This document shows positions 1 to 7,785 of a stretch of DNA of 64,000 nt, piece after piece; the first letter of the stretch is position 1, and each line of letters opens with the position of its first letter. The notes below the pieces were generated by a model. It made no database searches, had not been told where the DNA came from, and worked only from the letters and a program-made list of their open reading frames with translations. A program made the position numbers and the translations under genes. Source of the stretch: an uncultured Collinsella sp. (lineage in GTDB: Bacteria > Actinomycetota > Coriobacteriia > Coriobacteriales > Coriobacteriaceae); the NCBI GenBank assembly GCA_958369225.1, contig CATXID010000005.1, forward strand, positions 1-64,000, read 5' to 3'.

Positions 1-249
1 AAACAGCCGCCTGGACAAGGTGCGCCATATGTTTCAGAAGGTAATGTAAAGATACCTACCGTCAACGCCGAGAAATTTATGGGCATTGTCCGCAAGCACC
101 TTGCCTTTGAAGAACTGACCCCCACTCTCTTGCGGGAAATGATCGAGAAAATTGTGGTGCATGAGTGCAGCTATGATGAGAACGGCACCCGCAGGCAGGA
201 CATTGAGATTTATTACAGCTTTGTCGGCAAGATTGACTTGCCCGAATAA
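1..249 (+). CDS. C-terminal fragment of a large serine recombinase (DUF4368 tail), cut by the window edge
   Basis: The frame is open from base 1 to a TAA at 247-249 (82 residues). The segment EELTPTLLREMIEKIVVHE followed by a basic, IEIYYSFVGKID-type ending matches the DUF4368 C-terminal domain of TndX/Tn1549-type serine recombinases, which excise and integrate conjugative transposons. The resolvase catalytic domain would lie upstream of the window. The first 20 or so residues fit the family poorly, and another frame is open there, so a junction or frameshift near base 50 is possible. Base composition is more balanced than in the GC-rich genes that follow, consistent with import from Firmicutes. 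Family assignment is good; whether the whole gene is intact cannot be seen. Confidence 0.72.
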   Translation, partial: KQPPGQGAPYVSEGNVKIPTVNAEKFMGIVRKHLAFEELTPTLLREMIEKIVVHECSYDENGTRRQDIEIYYSFVGKIDLPE

Positions 250-257
250 CCGCCCGA

Positions 258-290
258 CCTATCCGACACAATGGCCAAGTGTCGGATAGG
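258..290. terminator. Perfect 12-bp hairpin behind the recombinase
   Basis: CCTATCCGACAC (258-269) pairs perfectly with 279-290 across a 9-nt loop. Ten bases later come a T run (301-306) and a small GCAAAA/TTTTGC dyad (295-308). It may be the recombinase terminator or part of the element's end/att region; the distance from stem to T run is not canonical. Confidence 0.5.
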
Positions 291-865
291 AACGGCAAAA
301 TTTTTTGCACTTCTATTGCTTCTTTATCACACATAAGCAAACGGACGTGTCGCGCAGCACCGTAGCCGTTCCGCGCAACGAAAAGCCTCACCGCCAGCGA
401 TCTCGTGCGCACATCGGCCGCAAGCGGCACGGGAGAGGCCGTCCCGATTAGGGTAGCGGCGCCGCGACTCGGAAACGCGCCTCCGTCCTCCACGCGACGT
501 CCCGACGTAACCCTCGCGAGCGCCCCGGCAACCGCCGACGGGCCGCATCCCATGCCCGGAGGGTCTCGGCGCCCATGGCCGGTTCCATGCCGCACGCCTC
601 CGCCCCTCCGATCCGAAACCCGCCCTGGCGCTCCTTGGACGCGCAGGGTCGCACGCCGGCGGGCGGCCAGCAAGGGCCGCGACACTTTTTCGGGTTCTTC
701 GCCCCATGCGCTGCGCGCGCGAACAACGCGAAAAACTGACGTCGGGAGATTTCTACAACCACGTCCGACTTCGCTTCCTCCCTTGCCGGCACGCCCGCGC
801 TGCATGCGACTCACGCGACGCAAGGCACGCCACAGGGGCGGGCCTCAGAGTCTAAGGAGCAAGAC
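291..865. other. About 575 bp without a convincing gene, very GC-rich
   Basis: Several long frames are open here on both strands, but they overlap one another, are full of Arg/Pro/Gly/Ala, show no domain, and look like the product of few stops in GC-rich DNA. The segment sits between a recombinase tail and a partition/mobilisation module, so it could hold an att junction, an origin, or a structured RNA. No specific signal was recognised apart from the ribosome-binding site of the next gene at 853-859. Confidence 0.4.
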
Positions 866-1237
866 ATGAACGACATGAAGGAAAAGGCGATGGGCGCGGT
901 CAAGGCCTTCCTCGAGCGCAAGGGCTACGAGATCGTCGACGAGGCCTGGCAGGGGCCCGAGGGTATCGGCGGGATCGACCTCGTGGCGGTGGACGAGGAC
1001 GGGACCCTGGTGTTCGTCGACGCCACGGCCCGGATCGGGACGGACGGCTTCCCCGAGGCCCACAGGGCGCGCGGGCTGCGCGAGGCGCTGGCGGCGACGT
1101 GGCTCGCCGGCAACGGCGACGACTACGCCGACACCCCGGTCCGCTTCGACGAGGTGGCGATGATGGTCGTCAAGGAGAACCGAGCGCTCCTGCGCCACCA
1201 CGTCAACTGCTTCGGCGAGATGGAGCCGCTCTCCTAG
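866..1237 (+). CDS. YraN/UPF0102-like protein with altered nuclease motif
   Basis: A 123-residue protein. The pattern GIDLVAVDEDGTLVFVDATAR (residues about 33-53) aligns with the core of the YraN (UPF0102) family, a PD-(D/E)XK-like fold whose usual motif reads EIDLIA...LVFVEVKxR. Here the E-x-K triad position reads D-A-T, so the lysine of the predicted active site is missing, and the protein may bind DNA without cutting it. The start is supported by TAAGGAG at 853-859, 6 nt before the ATG. It is followed by the parAB promoter region and is probably part of the mobile module. Family membership is inferred from one motif and length (YraN is usually 110-130 residues). Confidence 0.6.
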   Translation: MNDMKEKAMGAVKAFLERKGYEIVDEAWQGPEGIGGIDLVAVDEDGTLVFVDATARIGTDGFPEAHRARGLREALAATWLAGNGDDYADTPVRFDEVAMMVVKENRALLRHHVNCFGEMEPLS

Positions 1238-1292
1238 GCGGCGCGCCCGGCCCCGGGCTCCCGGGGCCGGGTTTCCCCGAAATCCGGCCCCT

Positions 1293-1372
1293 GTACCATG
1301 AAAGCGTACATATCCGTACGTTTTCATGGTACACTCCGTTTGTCGGACAAATCCGTACGGTTTTGTCCCGAC
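1293..1372. promoter_or_regulatory. Two nested inverted repeats upstream of parA (operator or centromere candidate)
   Basis: The first dyad has arms at 1293-1309 and 1316-1332 (17 bp, one mismatch). The second has arms at 1342-1351 and 1362-1372. Both enclose or abut the sequence ATCCGTACG, which recurs at 1312-1320 and 1351-1359, exactly 39 bp apart. Such an arrangement just before parA is typical of partition operators or parS/parC-type centromeres, or of iterons. The role is inferred from position and symmetry only. Confidence 0.5.
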
Positions 1373-1441
1373 GCTCCGAGACTCGGGGCGCGCCGGACCG
1401 GATGCGGCGAGGCGCGCCCCACGCTAGAGAGGACGCGACCC

Positions 1442-2206
1442 ATGCGCACGATAGCCATTTCCAACTACAAGGGCGGCGTCGGCAAGACGACGACCGCCGT
1501 GAACCTGGCGGCGATCTTCGCCGCCCGGGGCCTTCGGACCCTGCTCGTCGACCTCGACCCGCAGGCGTCGGCCACCGACTTCTTCGGCCTCTACGACCGG
1601 GCCGCCTCCGAGCGGCGCACATCGGTCGAGTTGCTCTACGGCGGCGCGCCCGTGGAGGAGGTCGCCTACGCCGCCGGGGAGAACCTCGACGTGGTGGCCT
1701 CGACCATCGATCTCGTCGACCAGAACGAGATGCTCCTGCGCGAGCAGCGCCTCAAGTTCGCGCTCGACGACGCCTCGGGCTCCTACGACGTCTGCCTCAT
1801 CGACTGCAGCCCCGTGATGCGCAGGCTCGCCTTCAACGCCTACCTCGCCGCCGCGGAGGGCGGCATGGTCGTCATCCCCGTGAAGCTCGACTCCACCGTG
1901 ATGCGCGGCACGGCGCTCACCGTGGAGGCGACGCGCTCAATCGCGGACGCCCTGCGCATGCCCACGCCCAGATGGAAGATACTGCGCACCTGCGTGCCCG
2001 GCCGCATGACCAACGCCGAGACCACGGGCGCGGCCGTGCTCGACGGGTTCTTCCCAGACGAGCAGTTCGAGACGGTCATACACGCGAGCAGCAAGGTCTG
2101 CGAGGGCAGCTGGCAGTGGAAGCCGGTGGCCGCCTTCGAGCCGGGGAGCCGCCCCGCGCGCGACTACGAGGCCCTCGCCGACGAGGTGCACCGTGAGCTC
2201 GCCTAG
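1442..2206 (+). CDS. parA: ParA-family partition ATPase
   Basis: A 254-residue Walker-type ATPase. The deviant Walker A motif KGGVGKTT lies at residues 10-17, Walker A' is LLVDLDPQASAT, and Walker B is in DVCLIDCSP. These are hallmarks of ParA/Soj/MinD proteins that position plasmids or integrated elements using ATP-dependent DNA binding. An upstream in-frame start (1298) would add a tail encoded inside the palindromic region, so ATG 1442 with AGAGAGG at 1426-1432 is preferred; it places the invariant motif at the N terminus as usual. Its stop overlaps the GTG start of parB by 14 nt, so the two are translationally coupled. The dyads at 1293-1372 probably regulate it. Confidence 0.9.
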   Translation: MRTIAISNYKGGVGKTTTAVNLAAIFAARGLRTLLVDLDPQASATDFFGLYDRAASERRTSVELLYGGAPVEEVAYAAGENLDVVASTIDLVDQNEMLLREQRLKFALDDASGSYDVCLIDCSPVMRRLAFNAYLAAAEGGMVVIPVKLDSTVMRGTALTVEATRSIADALRMPTPRWKILRTCVPGRMTNAETTGAAVLDGFFPDEQFETVIHASSKVCEGSWQWKPVAAFEPGSRPARDYEALADEVHRELA

Positions 2207-3149
2207 CCAGGTGGCCGCGGGATTCACCATCACGGGGCTCCTCGACGGCGCGTCCCGCACCCGCGGGCGCTACCCGGTGTCCGAGATCGCGGTGGCCGAC
2301 ATCGCCGACCACCCGGCGAACGCCGCGTACTCCATGGACCCGGCCGGCATAGCCGAGCTCGCCGAGTCGATACGCCAGGACGGCCTCACCGACCTGCCGC
2401 TGGTGCGCAAGGTCGGAGACGGCTCGTGGCAGATGGTCTCCGGGCACCGCCGCAAGGCCGCCTACGCGCTGCTCGCCAAGGACGACCCCGCCTACGAGAG
2501 GATGCCCTGCCGCGTGATAGAGGGCATCGACGACGAGCGGGCGGTGACGCTGCTCCACGCCGCGAACTACTTCACCCGCGCGCTCACCGTGACCGAGCGC
2601 GCCGCCGCGACCGAGGCGCTCAGGGGCGACGCCGTGCGCCTGCGCTCCGAGGACCCGTCGCTTTCCGGCATGCGCGTCGACGACGTGAAGGCCGCCATCA
2701 TCGAGCGGCAGACGGGCCGCAAGGTCTCCGGCAAGACCATCGCGCGCGAGGAGAGGCTTGCCCGCAGGATCGCCGAGGACCTCTCGCCCGAGTGGGCCGC
2801 CGAGGCCGACCGAGGCAACCTCAGCGCCGAGGCGGTGCGCTCGCTCGCGGGTATGCCGAAGGAGCGCCAGGTGGAGATGCACGCCGCGATGGAGCCCTGG
2901 CGGCGCACCAAGCGGGAGCTCTCCGACTACGTGAGGAGCGAGAGCAAAACGCAGGCCGGCCCCGACGGGCGCATCTCCAAGGCAGCGAGGCTCGTCGCCG
3001 ACTTCCTGGAGAGCCCGCCCGAGAGCCCGAGCGCTGCCGACCTCTCGCTGCTGCGGGAGATGGCGCTCATGACCGCGCCCTACGCGGAGGCGGGCGCAGG
3101 AGCCCGGAAGGTCCGAAGAAGGGCCTCGCATTCGAAATCCAGCAAGTAG
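2193..3149 (+). CDS. parB: ParB-family partition protein
   Basis: A 318-residue protein starting with GTG inside the end of parA. Residues about 26-120 form a ParB/Sulfiredoxin-like N-terminal domain, with the signature GHRR at 84-87 (the family usually reads GERR) inside MVSGHRRKAA. A central helical part with DDVKAAIIERQTGRKVSGKTIAREERLAR resembles the HTH that reads the centromere. The C-terminal part is basic. ParB loads on parS, and ParA moves the complex. Coupled to parA and followed 210 bp later by mobilisation genes, it belongs to a plasmid-like or integrative mobilisable element. Confidence 0.85.
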   Translation: MSSPSQVAAGFTITGLLDGASRTRGRYPVSEIAVADIADHPANAAYSMDPAGIAELAESIRQDGLTDLPLVRKVGDGSWQMVSGHRRKAAYALLAKDDPAYERMPCRVIEGIDDERAVTLLHAANYFTRALTVTERAAATEALRGDAVRLRSEDPSLSGMRVDDVKAAIIERQTGRKVSGKTIAREERLARRIAEDLSPEWAAEADRGNLSAEAVRSLAGMPKERQVEMHAAMEPWRRTKRELSDYVRSESKTQAGPDGRISKAARLVADFLESPPESPSAADLSLLREMALMTAPYAEAGAGARKVRRRASHSKSSK

Positions 3150-3359
3150 CCTATGGCGTCCGACATCGCGTCGGGCGTCCATAGCACTTGGGGACCGGGC
3201 GGCCTCGGACCCGTCATGCCGCGGGCCGTTTGGGAGCCCGCTTACGCGAGGCCCGGTCCCAGAGGCGGCGCCCGAGCCGGGCCGCCGCCTGCGGGGAATC
3301 CCCCGCGCCCCTAGAGAGACGCGCCCGCCGCACGGCGGGCCCGAGGAAAGGAATCCGCA
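3150..3359. promoter_or_regulatory. Hairpins between parB and mobC; oriT candidate
   Basis: A hairpin around 3151-3185 (CTATGG... / ...CCATAG with bulges) may end the parAB transcript. Further on, GGGGACCGGGC at 3190-3200 faces GCCCGGTCCC at 3251-3260, an inverted repeat with a roughly 50-bp interval directly upstream of the mobC-relaxase pair, where oriT sites of mobilisable elements usually lie. No nic site was recognised. The ribosome-binding site GAGGAAAGGA lies just before 3360. Confidence 0.35.
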
Positions 3360-3806
3360 ATGGAAGAGAGCGTCGGCGGCGCCAGGGGCAAGGAGCGCCG
3401 CGTCACGTTCCGCATGGAGGGAGGCGACTACGACGCGCTCTGCGAGCGGTGCGAGCGCGCCGGCCTCAGCAAGTCGGAGTACCTGCGCTACCTCGTGCGC
3501 ATACCGCTGTCGACGGAGGCGAACGCGGGAGACGAGCACCGCATACTCGTCGACCGGAAGGCCCTGTGGGCGATGTCGCGCGAGCTCACGAAGTGGGGCT
3601 ACCACTACAACCAGGCCGTGCACGCGATGAACCTCATCAACTTCCACGCCCGCCACGGGCGCGTCGACCGCGACCTCGTCGCGGATAGCGTCCCGACGAT
3701 CGAGCGCGAGCTCGCCGACGTGAACGCCGCGGCCCGAGAGATGGCGGCGGAGCTCGGTCGCATCGGCGCCGACTCGCTCGTGGAGGGCTCGCCATGCCGA
3801 TCCTGA
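3360..3806 (+). CDS. mobC: MobC-like mobilisation accessory protein
   Basis: A 148-residue protein. Residues about 14-50 (RVTFRMEGGDYDALCERCERAG followed by LSKSEYLRYLV) form a ribbon-helix-helix type DNA-binding start, as in MobC/MbeC relaxosome proteins that open oriT and recruit the relaxase. The remainder is helical, with the conserved-looking segment WGYHYNQAVHAMNLI typical of bacterial mobilisation proteins, where NxxLNQIA-N is common. It overlaps the relaxase start by 13 nt, so they are co-translated. Family call rests on the RHH start and on its invariant neighbour. Confidence 0.75.
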   Translation: MEESVGGARGKERRVTFRMEGGDYDALCERCERAGLSKSEYLRYLVRIPLSTEANAGDEHRILVDRKALWAMSRELTKWGYHYNQAVHAMNLINFHARHGRVDRDLVADSVPTIERELADVNAAAREMAAELGRIGADSLVEGSPCRS

Positions 3807-5065
3807 AGCCGATAAGCGGCCACGGCTCGACGGGCGGCATCCGCCGCTACCTCGAGAAGGGAGGCCGCGCCCTGGCGCGCGACCTGTTCAACCTGAGCTA
3901 CGACGAGCGCGACGCCGGCGCGCTGGGGGAAGACGCCAAGGAGGCCTGCGCCTGGGACGCCGAGATGGACGCCACGCGCGCCGCCTTCGGCACGGACGCG
4001 CCCTGGCGGGGAAAGCCCGCGCGCACGTTCAAGCACTTCGTGCTCTCGCCGGACCCCGGCGACAGCATCGACCTGGCGGCGCTGCGCGAGCTCGCGTGCT
4101 CGTGGGCGCTCAAGCACTTCGGCGACCACGAGATCGCCATCGTCTACCACGACGACAACGCCCGCGGCATACCGCACGCGCACATCGTCGTGAACAACGC
4201 GAACCTCCGCACCGGCTACCGCATGCAGACCCAGCATCCAGAGGACCTCAACCGCGACCTGCAGGACATGGCTCGCGAGCGCGGGCTGTCGGGTCTCTCC
4301 AACGATCGGGCGCCCGAATCTCCCTCGAGGGCGCGCGGGCATGCCGGCGCGGGCGGGCCAAGGAGCCGCAGGAGCGTCTACCTGGGCCGGGCCGAGAAGG
4401 AGATCATGCGCTCGGGCGGCTACTCGTGGGTCGGCGACATCCGCGCCCGCGTCGCGCTCGCCAAGACCACGGCGCGCGACGAGGCGGAGTTCCTCGGCAT
4501 CCTCGACGCCCTGGGCGTGCACGTCGCCGACAACTCGGCCAAGGCGCGGCGGGACGACTGGGTGTTCAGCCTGGCGGAGGAGCCGTCCAAGAAGGTAAGC
4601 GGCGAGCGCCTGGGGTTCGTCTACGGCAAGGAGATGCTCCGCCGGCGCTTCGAGCGCGAGGGCGCCTACCGTCCCACGGACGCGAGCACCGCGCGCATCC
4701 GCGAGGCCGCCGAGCGGGCCCTCGAGCTCAACGACCTCTCGGAGCTGAGCAGGCTCTCCTCGGCGCTCGAGACCTGCGCGAAGTTCGACGTCGAGTCCAT
4801 CGAGGAGTTCGGGCTCAGGATGGCGACGTTGGAGCGACGCGGCCAGGCGGGCGGCGAGGGGTACCGCCGCCTCGAGGCCGCCCGCGCCTACATGGCGATG
4901 AACGGGCTCATGCCGCTCAAGACCCGCTACGGGGACGGTGAAGGGCGCGACGATGCCAGCGGCAATTCGCGCCAGTGCCACCGAGCGGACGAGCAGAAGC
5001 GCATCCTCGCCGCCGAGCGGCAGCGGGCCCAGCAGGACCAGCGTAGGGAGAGGGGCCGGAGATGA
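3794..5065 (+). CDS. mobA: Relaxase, MobA/VirD2-like
   Basis: A 423-residue protein starting inside mobC. HFVLSPDP (81-88) and the three-His metal motif HDDNARGIPHAHIVVNN (119-135) identify the catalytic domain of the relaxase/mobilisation nuclease family, which nicks oriT and pilots the strand into the recipient. The nucleophilic Tyr is expected near the N terminus; Y19 and Y36 are candidates. The C-terminal half is charged and less conserved, without a recognisable helicase or primase domain, so this is a small mobilisation-type relaxase that depends on another element's conjugation pore. It ends with an ATGA overlap into the next gene. No type IV secretion genes occur in the window. Confidence 0.85.
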   Translation: MPILKPISGHGSTGGIRRYLEKGGRALARDLFNLSYDERDAGALGEDAKEACAWDAEMDATRAAFGTDAPWRGKPARTFKHFVLSPDPGDSIDLAALRELACSWALKHFGDHEIAIVYHDDNARGIPHAHIVVNNANLRTGYRMQTQHPEDLNRDLQDMARERGLSGLSNDRAPESPSRARGHAGAGGPRSRRSVYLGRAEKEIMRSGGYSWVGDIRARVALAKTTARDEAEFLGILDALGVHVADNSAKARRDDWVFSLAEEPSKKVSGERLGFVYGKEMLRRRFEREGAYRPTDASTARIREAAERALELNDLSELSRLSSALETCAKFDVESIEEFGLRMATLERRGQAGGEGYRRLEAARAYMAMNGLMPLKTRYGDGEGRDDASGNSRQCHRADEQKRILAAERQRAQQDQRRERGRR

Positions 5066-5616
5066 TGGTGAGGATAGAGTACGAGGGCGGCAGGACGACG
5101 CTGTTCGACACGCTCTCGTTCACGGAGGGGTCGCCGTTCTCCGGCGCGAACATGCTCACGGAGTTCGAGCTCGAGATGCGGGAGGAGCCCGAGAAGGGGC
5201 TCTGGCTCACGGCGAACTGGCACCAGGTGCGCGACGACTGGCGCGCCGACGCGCCCGCGGACGGCATCCCGGCGGCGCGCAGGTCCCGCGGCTGGCGCTT
5301 CATGCTGGCCTCGGAGGCCGAGCTGGGGCGCGCCCGCCGCGTCCTGCTCGACGGGGACGAGGCGTTCGCCCGGGTGCGGGGGTACCTGTGCGACGCGGCA
5401 GCGATCGGCGCCTGCTACCGCGAGTACGTGGGCCCTCCCTCAAAACCGCTGAAGTCGCAGATAAGGGAGCTGCAGCACGCGCTGGGGAGGGCAGAGGTCC
5501 CGGGCGTGCCCGACGAGCTGGCGAGGCTGCTCGCGGAGGAGAAGGAAGAGGGCGCCGAGGAGGGCGTGCGTAAGGTCAAGGAAGATTGGGGTGACGTCGA
5601 TGAAGAGGCTTGGTAG
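5062..5616 (+). CDS. Unknown protein of the mobilisation operon
   Basis: A 184-residue acidic protein coupled to the relaxase by an ATGA overlap. The N-terminal half contains beta-like stretches (VRIEYEGGRTTLFDTLSF, then WLTANWHQVRDDW). The C-terminal third, from residue about 145, is rich in Glu/Lys/Arg and likely forms a helix (LARLLAEEKEEGAEEGVRK). No family was recognised. Its position behind the relaxase suggests an accessory role in transfer or maintenance; this is inference from context only. Confidence 0.6.
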   Translation: MMVRIEYEGGRTTLFDTLSFTEGSPFSGANMLTEFELEMREEPEKGLWLTANWHQVRDDWRADAPADGIPAARRSRGWRFMLASEAELGRARRVLLDGDEAFARVRGYLCDAAAIGACYREYVGPPSKPLKSQIRELQHALGRAEVPGVPDELARLLAEEKEEGAEEGVRKVKEDWGDVDEEAW

Positions 5617-5695
5617 GTTCCTCGTGGCGGCGCTTAAGGTCACGCTGGGCTTTTTCGTCTGGCTGTTCCGCGCCGTGTTCAAGTGGGTGATGTGA
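5600..5695 (+). CDS. Small membrane peptide at the end of the mobilisation operon
   Basis: The reading frame ATG 5600 to TGA 5693-5695 codes for 31 residues: a basic start (MKRLGRF) followed by a hydrophobic, aromatic stretch ending in WVM, consistent with one membrane segment. It overlaps the preceding gene by 17 nt and stops immediately before the terminator palindrome, as expected for a real last gene of the operon. An in-frame GTG at 5591 could add three residues. No homolog recognised. Confidence 0.45.
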   Translation: MKRLGRFLVAALKVTLGFFVWLFRAVFKWVM

Positions 5696-5724
5696 GAAGA
5701 GGCGGGCAATTGCCCGCCTCTTCT
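5695..5724. terminator. Perfect 30-nt palindrome between convergent genes
   Basis: The sequence is fully self-complementary around 5709/5710, with GAAGAGGCGGGCAA as the left arm, and is flanked by TTCTTCTT on one side. It lies between the end of the mobilisation operon and the convergent gene ending at 5734, so it can act as a bidirectional intrinsic terminator. Confidence 0.8.
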
Positions 5725-5733
5725 TCTTGGCTT

Positions 5734-6894
5734 CTAATCTTTCTTATCGTCGATGAGCCAGCAGTCGGTTCCGTCCGTGAGCAGCGTCCTGGCTGTCCGG
5801 GATGCCGCTGCGATGCGTTCGATCTCGCCTTTTCGATCTTCGGCTTCGGACCTCAGTTTCGACTCTCCCGAGCGTAGGCTCGTGCGCATCTCGACCTTAG
5901 CCTCGAGGAGCTGCTCCTTTGCGGCGGCTCTAGGCGTCTGGGAGACCAGCCTCTTGAGGGCGTTCCCCTGGGTGCCGCGAGGAAGCGCGATGGGCGCCCC
6001 CTTCATGCCCCCGATCTTCATCTCCATGAGCGCGGCGAGGACCTGCCTCTTTTTCAGGAAGCCCTGAGATTTGTCGAGGATCCGCTGCTCTTCGATGAGG
6101 GCGCTGCGGTCGTCCATGCTGCCGTCGTAGTACATGCGCGTCATGGCGAGCGCCGACAAGGCCTGGAGGCACATGCCGAACTGGGCCTCGTAGGATTGGA
6201 TCTCTTTAAGCAGCGGTTCGAGGTCCTTCTCGCGCTCGGCGGCGCTCCTGACCCCGTCTTCGACGCCGGCGAGCTGCTCGGTAATCCAATCGATTACCTG
6301 GCCGACGTCGTTGTACCTGCCCTCGATCTCGTTTCTTGCCGCCTGGCGCGCCTCGGCGGGCTTTTGGAGGTAATCGTCATGAAGGGCTGCGTAGGTTCTG
6401 GCGATGTCCAGGGCGTTTTTGACCTTCGCCTTCTGATCTCCGGCGATCATGGAGGCGATCGATTCCAGCTTGGCGTCGATGCGCTGGAGGCTGTCGCTGA
6501 TTTCTGTCATGTACGCCTGGCCGACAACCATCGCCGCCGCGGCAAGGCCGATGCTGGCGATCTGCGCCGGGCTGACCCCGGTAGCTTTGAGCGAGACGTC
6601 GCCGCTCAGGCGACCCTTTGGGTCTCGGATGAGGGCCCTCACCGCTTCCGGATCCTTCTTCGAGGCGACGAGGTCCTTAAGGCTGTAGCCTTCGGGGACC
6701 TCGACTTTGTAGAGCTGCTTTCCCTCGACGAGGTCTATGACGTCCGAGGCGAGGCCGAGAAAGGCGTCCGCCCGCTCTCCGATGCCGGCGTTGTTCTCTT
6801 TGCTCGTATTGGTGTTCGCGATGACCTTGATGCTGTTGAGGTCGTCGATCGCAACAACCTCGACGCTAATCGGCGCAAGTTCTTTGTCGCTCAT
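5734..6894 (-). CDS. Unknown helical protein with one hydrophobic segment (cargo operon, second gene)
   Basis: A 386-residue protein, starting at ATG 6894 (MSDKELAP); a 16-residue longer form from an upstream start is Arg/Gly-rich and would overlap the preceding gene. Residues about 110-130 (AQIASIGLAAAAMVVGQAYM) are hydrophobic and could form one membrane helix or a buried helix. It is followed by a long helical/coiled-coil region starting DSLQRIDAKLESIAS and rich in Ala/Glu/Lys/Arg to the C terminus. No enzymatic motif or known family was recognised. It lies 11 bp behind the GIY-YIG-like gene 6906-7565, so the two form one operon next to the mobilisation module and may be cargo, for example a defence or competition module; this is inference. 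Confidence 0.6.
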   Translation of the reverse strand: MSDKELAPISVEVVAIDDLNSIKVIANTNTSKENNAGIGERADAFLGLASDVIDLVEGKQLYKVEVPEGYSLKDLVASKKDPEAVRALIRDPKGRLSGDVSLKATGVSPAQIASIGLAAAAMVVGQAYMTEISDSLQRIDAKLESIASMIAGDQKAKVKNALDIARTYAALHDDYLQKPAEARQAARNEIEGRYNDVGQVIDWITEQLAGVEDGVRSAAEREKDLEPLLKEIQSYEAQFGMCLQALSALAMTRMYYDGSMDDRSALIEEQRILDKSQGFLKKRQVLAALMEMKIGGMKGAPIALPRGTQGNALKRLVSQTPRAAAKEQLLEAKVEMRTSLRSGESKLRSEAEDRKGEIERIAAASRTARTLLTDGTDCWLIDDKKD

Positions 6895-6905
6895 GCTCTT
6901 AGCGC

Positions 6906-7565
6906 CTATCTCGCCTCGTCGGAGCGTGCCAGGACGTCCCATTTGTTGTACGAGCTCTCGGCCTGAAGATCCCTGACGAGGGCCTCATGGCGGCTCTCGA
7001 GGTCTTTTTCCTCACACGGGAAGAGCAGGATCATCATGGGTCTTTTGAACTTGAAGTCGGCGTAGACGTCGACGTTGCCGAAACCGCAAAGCTGTGTGTA
7101 TATGCTGAAGCCCATGGATTTGCCGCAACCGACATAGACGTCCTCGTAGGCGGAAGGGTCTTTCTCTCGTGCCGATTTCATCGTGACGACGGCGTAGCAG
7201 CCGGCGATCGCCATGTACCCATCGCTGAGGTCGGCTTCGCTGGAGACGTTGTTCTCAAAGTTCTCGAAGAACTCTTTTGCGGAGATCGGCGGAAGCGAGC
7301 TTGCCACGGCCTTCTTGCGGGCTTCCTCGAGTGACTTTTGCTGCTCCTTCTTGTCTTTGATTGCCCGACCCTTTGAAAGGAATGAGTCCCTGGCTTCTCC
7401 CAGGCTATCTGCCGCCTGCTTCCCCCTTTGCTGCCCCCAGTCGATCAGAGCGGGCCCGTATTTGTCCACGGCGGGCTCAACGAAGGGCAGGACGTCTTTT
7501 CCGATGTCGATAGCCTTTTTGACGTCTTGCAGCTTAATCTTTCCCAATTGCGCACCTCTGTTCAT
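6906..7565 (-). CDS. Protein with a divergent GIY-YIG-like domain (cargo operon, first gene)
   Basis: A protein of about 219 residues; ATG 7565 chosen, with a TTG at 7571 as alternative and no strong ribosome-binding site for either. The first 95 residues are helical and basic. Residues about 113-200 fit a GIY-YIG nuclease-like layout: GCYAVVT for the GIY strand, EDVYVGCGKS for the YIG strand, then a basic segment, a beta strand MMILLFP, and a helix ESRHEALVRDL whose Glu matches the catalytic Glu of the fold. The two strands are separated by about 20 residues and the canonical residues are only partly kept (GCY, YVG), so activity is uncertain. Upstream of the operon is a hairpin (7647-7674) that ends the opposite-side transcript. 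Confidence 0.5.
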   Translation of the reverse strand: MNRGAQLGKIKLQDVKKAIDIGKDVLPFVEPAVDKYGPALIDWGQQRGKQAADSLGEARDSFLSKGRAIKDKKEQQKSLEEARKKAVASSLPPISAKEFFENFENNVSSEADLSDGYMAIAGCYAVVTMKSAREKDPSAYEDVYVGCGKSMGFSIYTQLCGFGNVDVYADFKFKRPMMILLFPCEEKDLESRHEALVRDLQAESSYNKWDVLARSDEAR

Positions 7566-7646
7566 GGACAACCGGAAGCTTATCGAGAAGCAGCCGGCAG
7601 CGTCTTGTTTCTATCAAGTGCGTAAATTATCTCACCACATGCAAAA

Positions 7647-7674
7647 CCCCTTGCCGAGATATATCGGCAAGGGG
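7647..7674 (-). terminator. Hairpin downstream of the sortase remnant
   Basis: CCCCTTGCCGA (7647-7657) pairs with TCGGCAAGGGG (7664-7674) over a 6-nt loop. Read on the minus strand, the stem is followed by TTTTGC. It lies downstream of the minus-strand sortase remnant and upstream of the cargo operon. Confidence 0.7.
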
Positions 7675-7785
7675 TCGAAGGGCCATATTTGGTTGTAGTT
7701 TCGATCTGCAACTCCTAATCTCGTTCGTCGTCGCCGGCTGCGCAGCAGGCGTAGGCCGTGTGCGTGAGGAGCCCCATGAGGAGCC

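Noticed and set aside
77..823. Long minus frame and overlapping frames at 327-707, 405-869 and 448-792
   Set aside because: Arg/Pro/Gly-rich, no ribosome-binding site, no domain, and they overlap each other and the recombinase end.
1298..1441. Extended N terminus of ParA
   Set aside because: Encoded by the palindromic operator region; the Walker motif is N-terminal only with the start at 1442.
2076..3656. 526-codon minus frame (and 3605-4981 minus)
   Set aside because: Antisense to parB/mobC and to the relaxase; composition is typical of shadows in GC-rich DNA.
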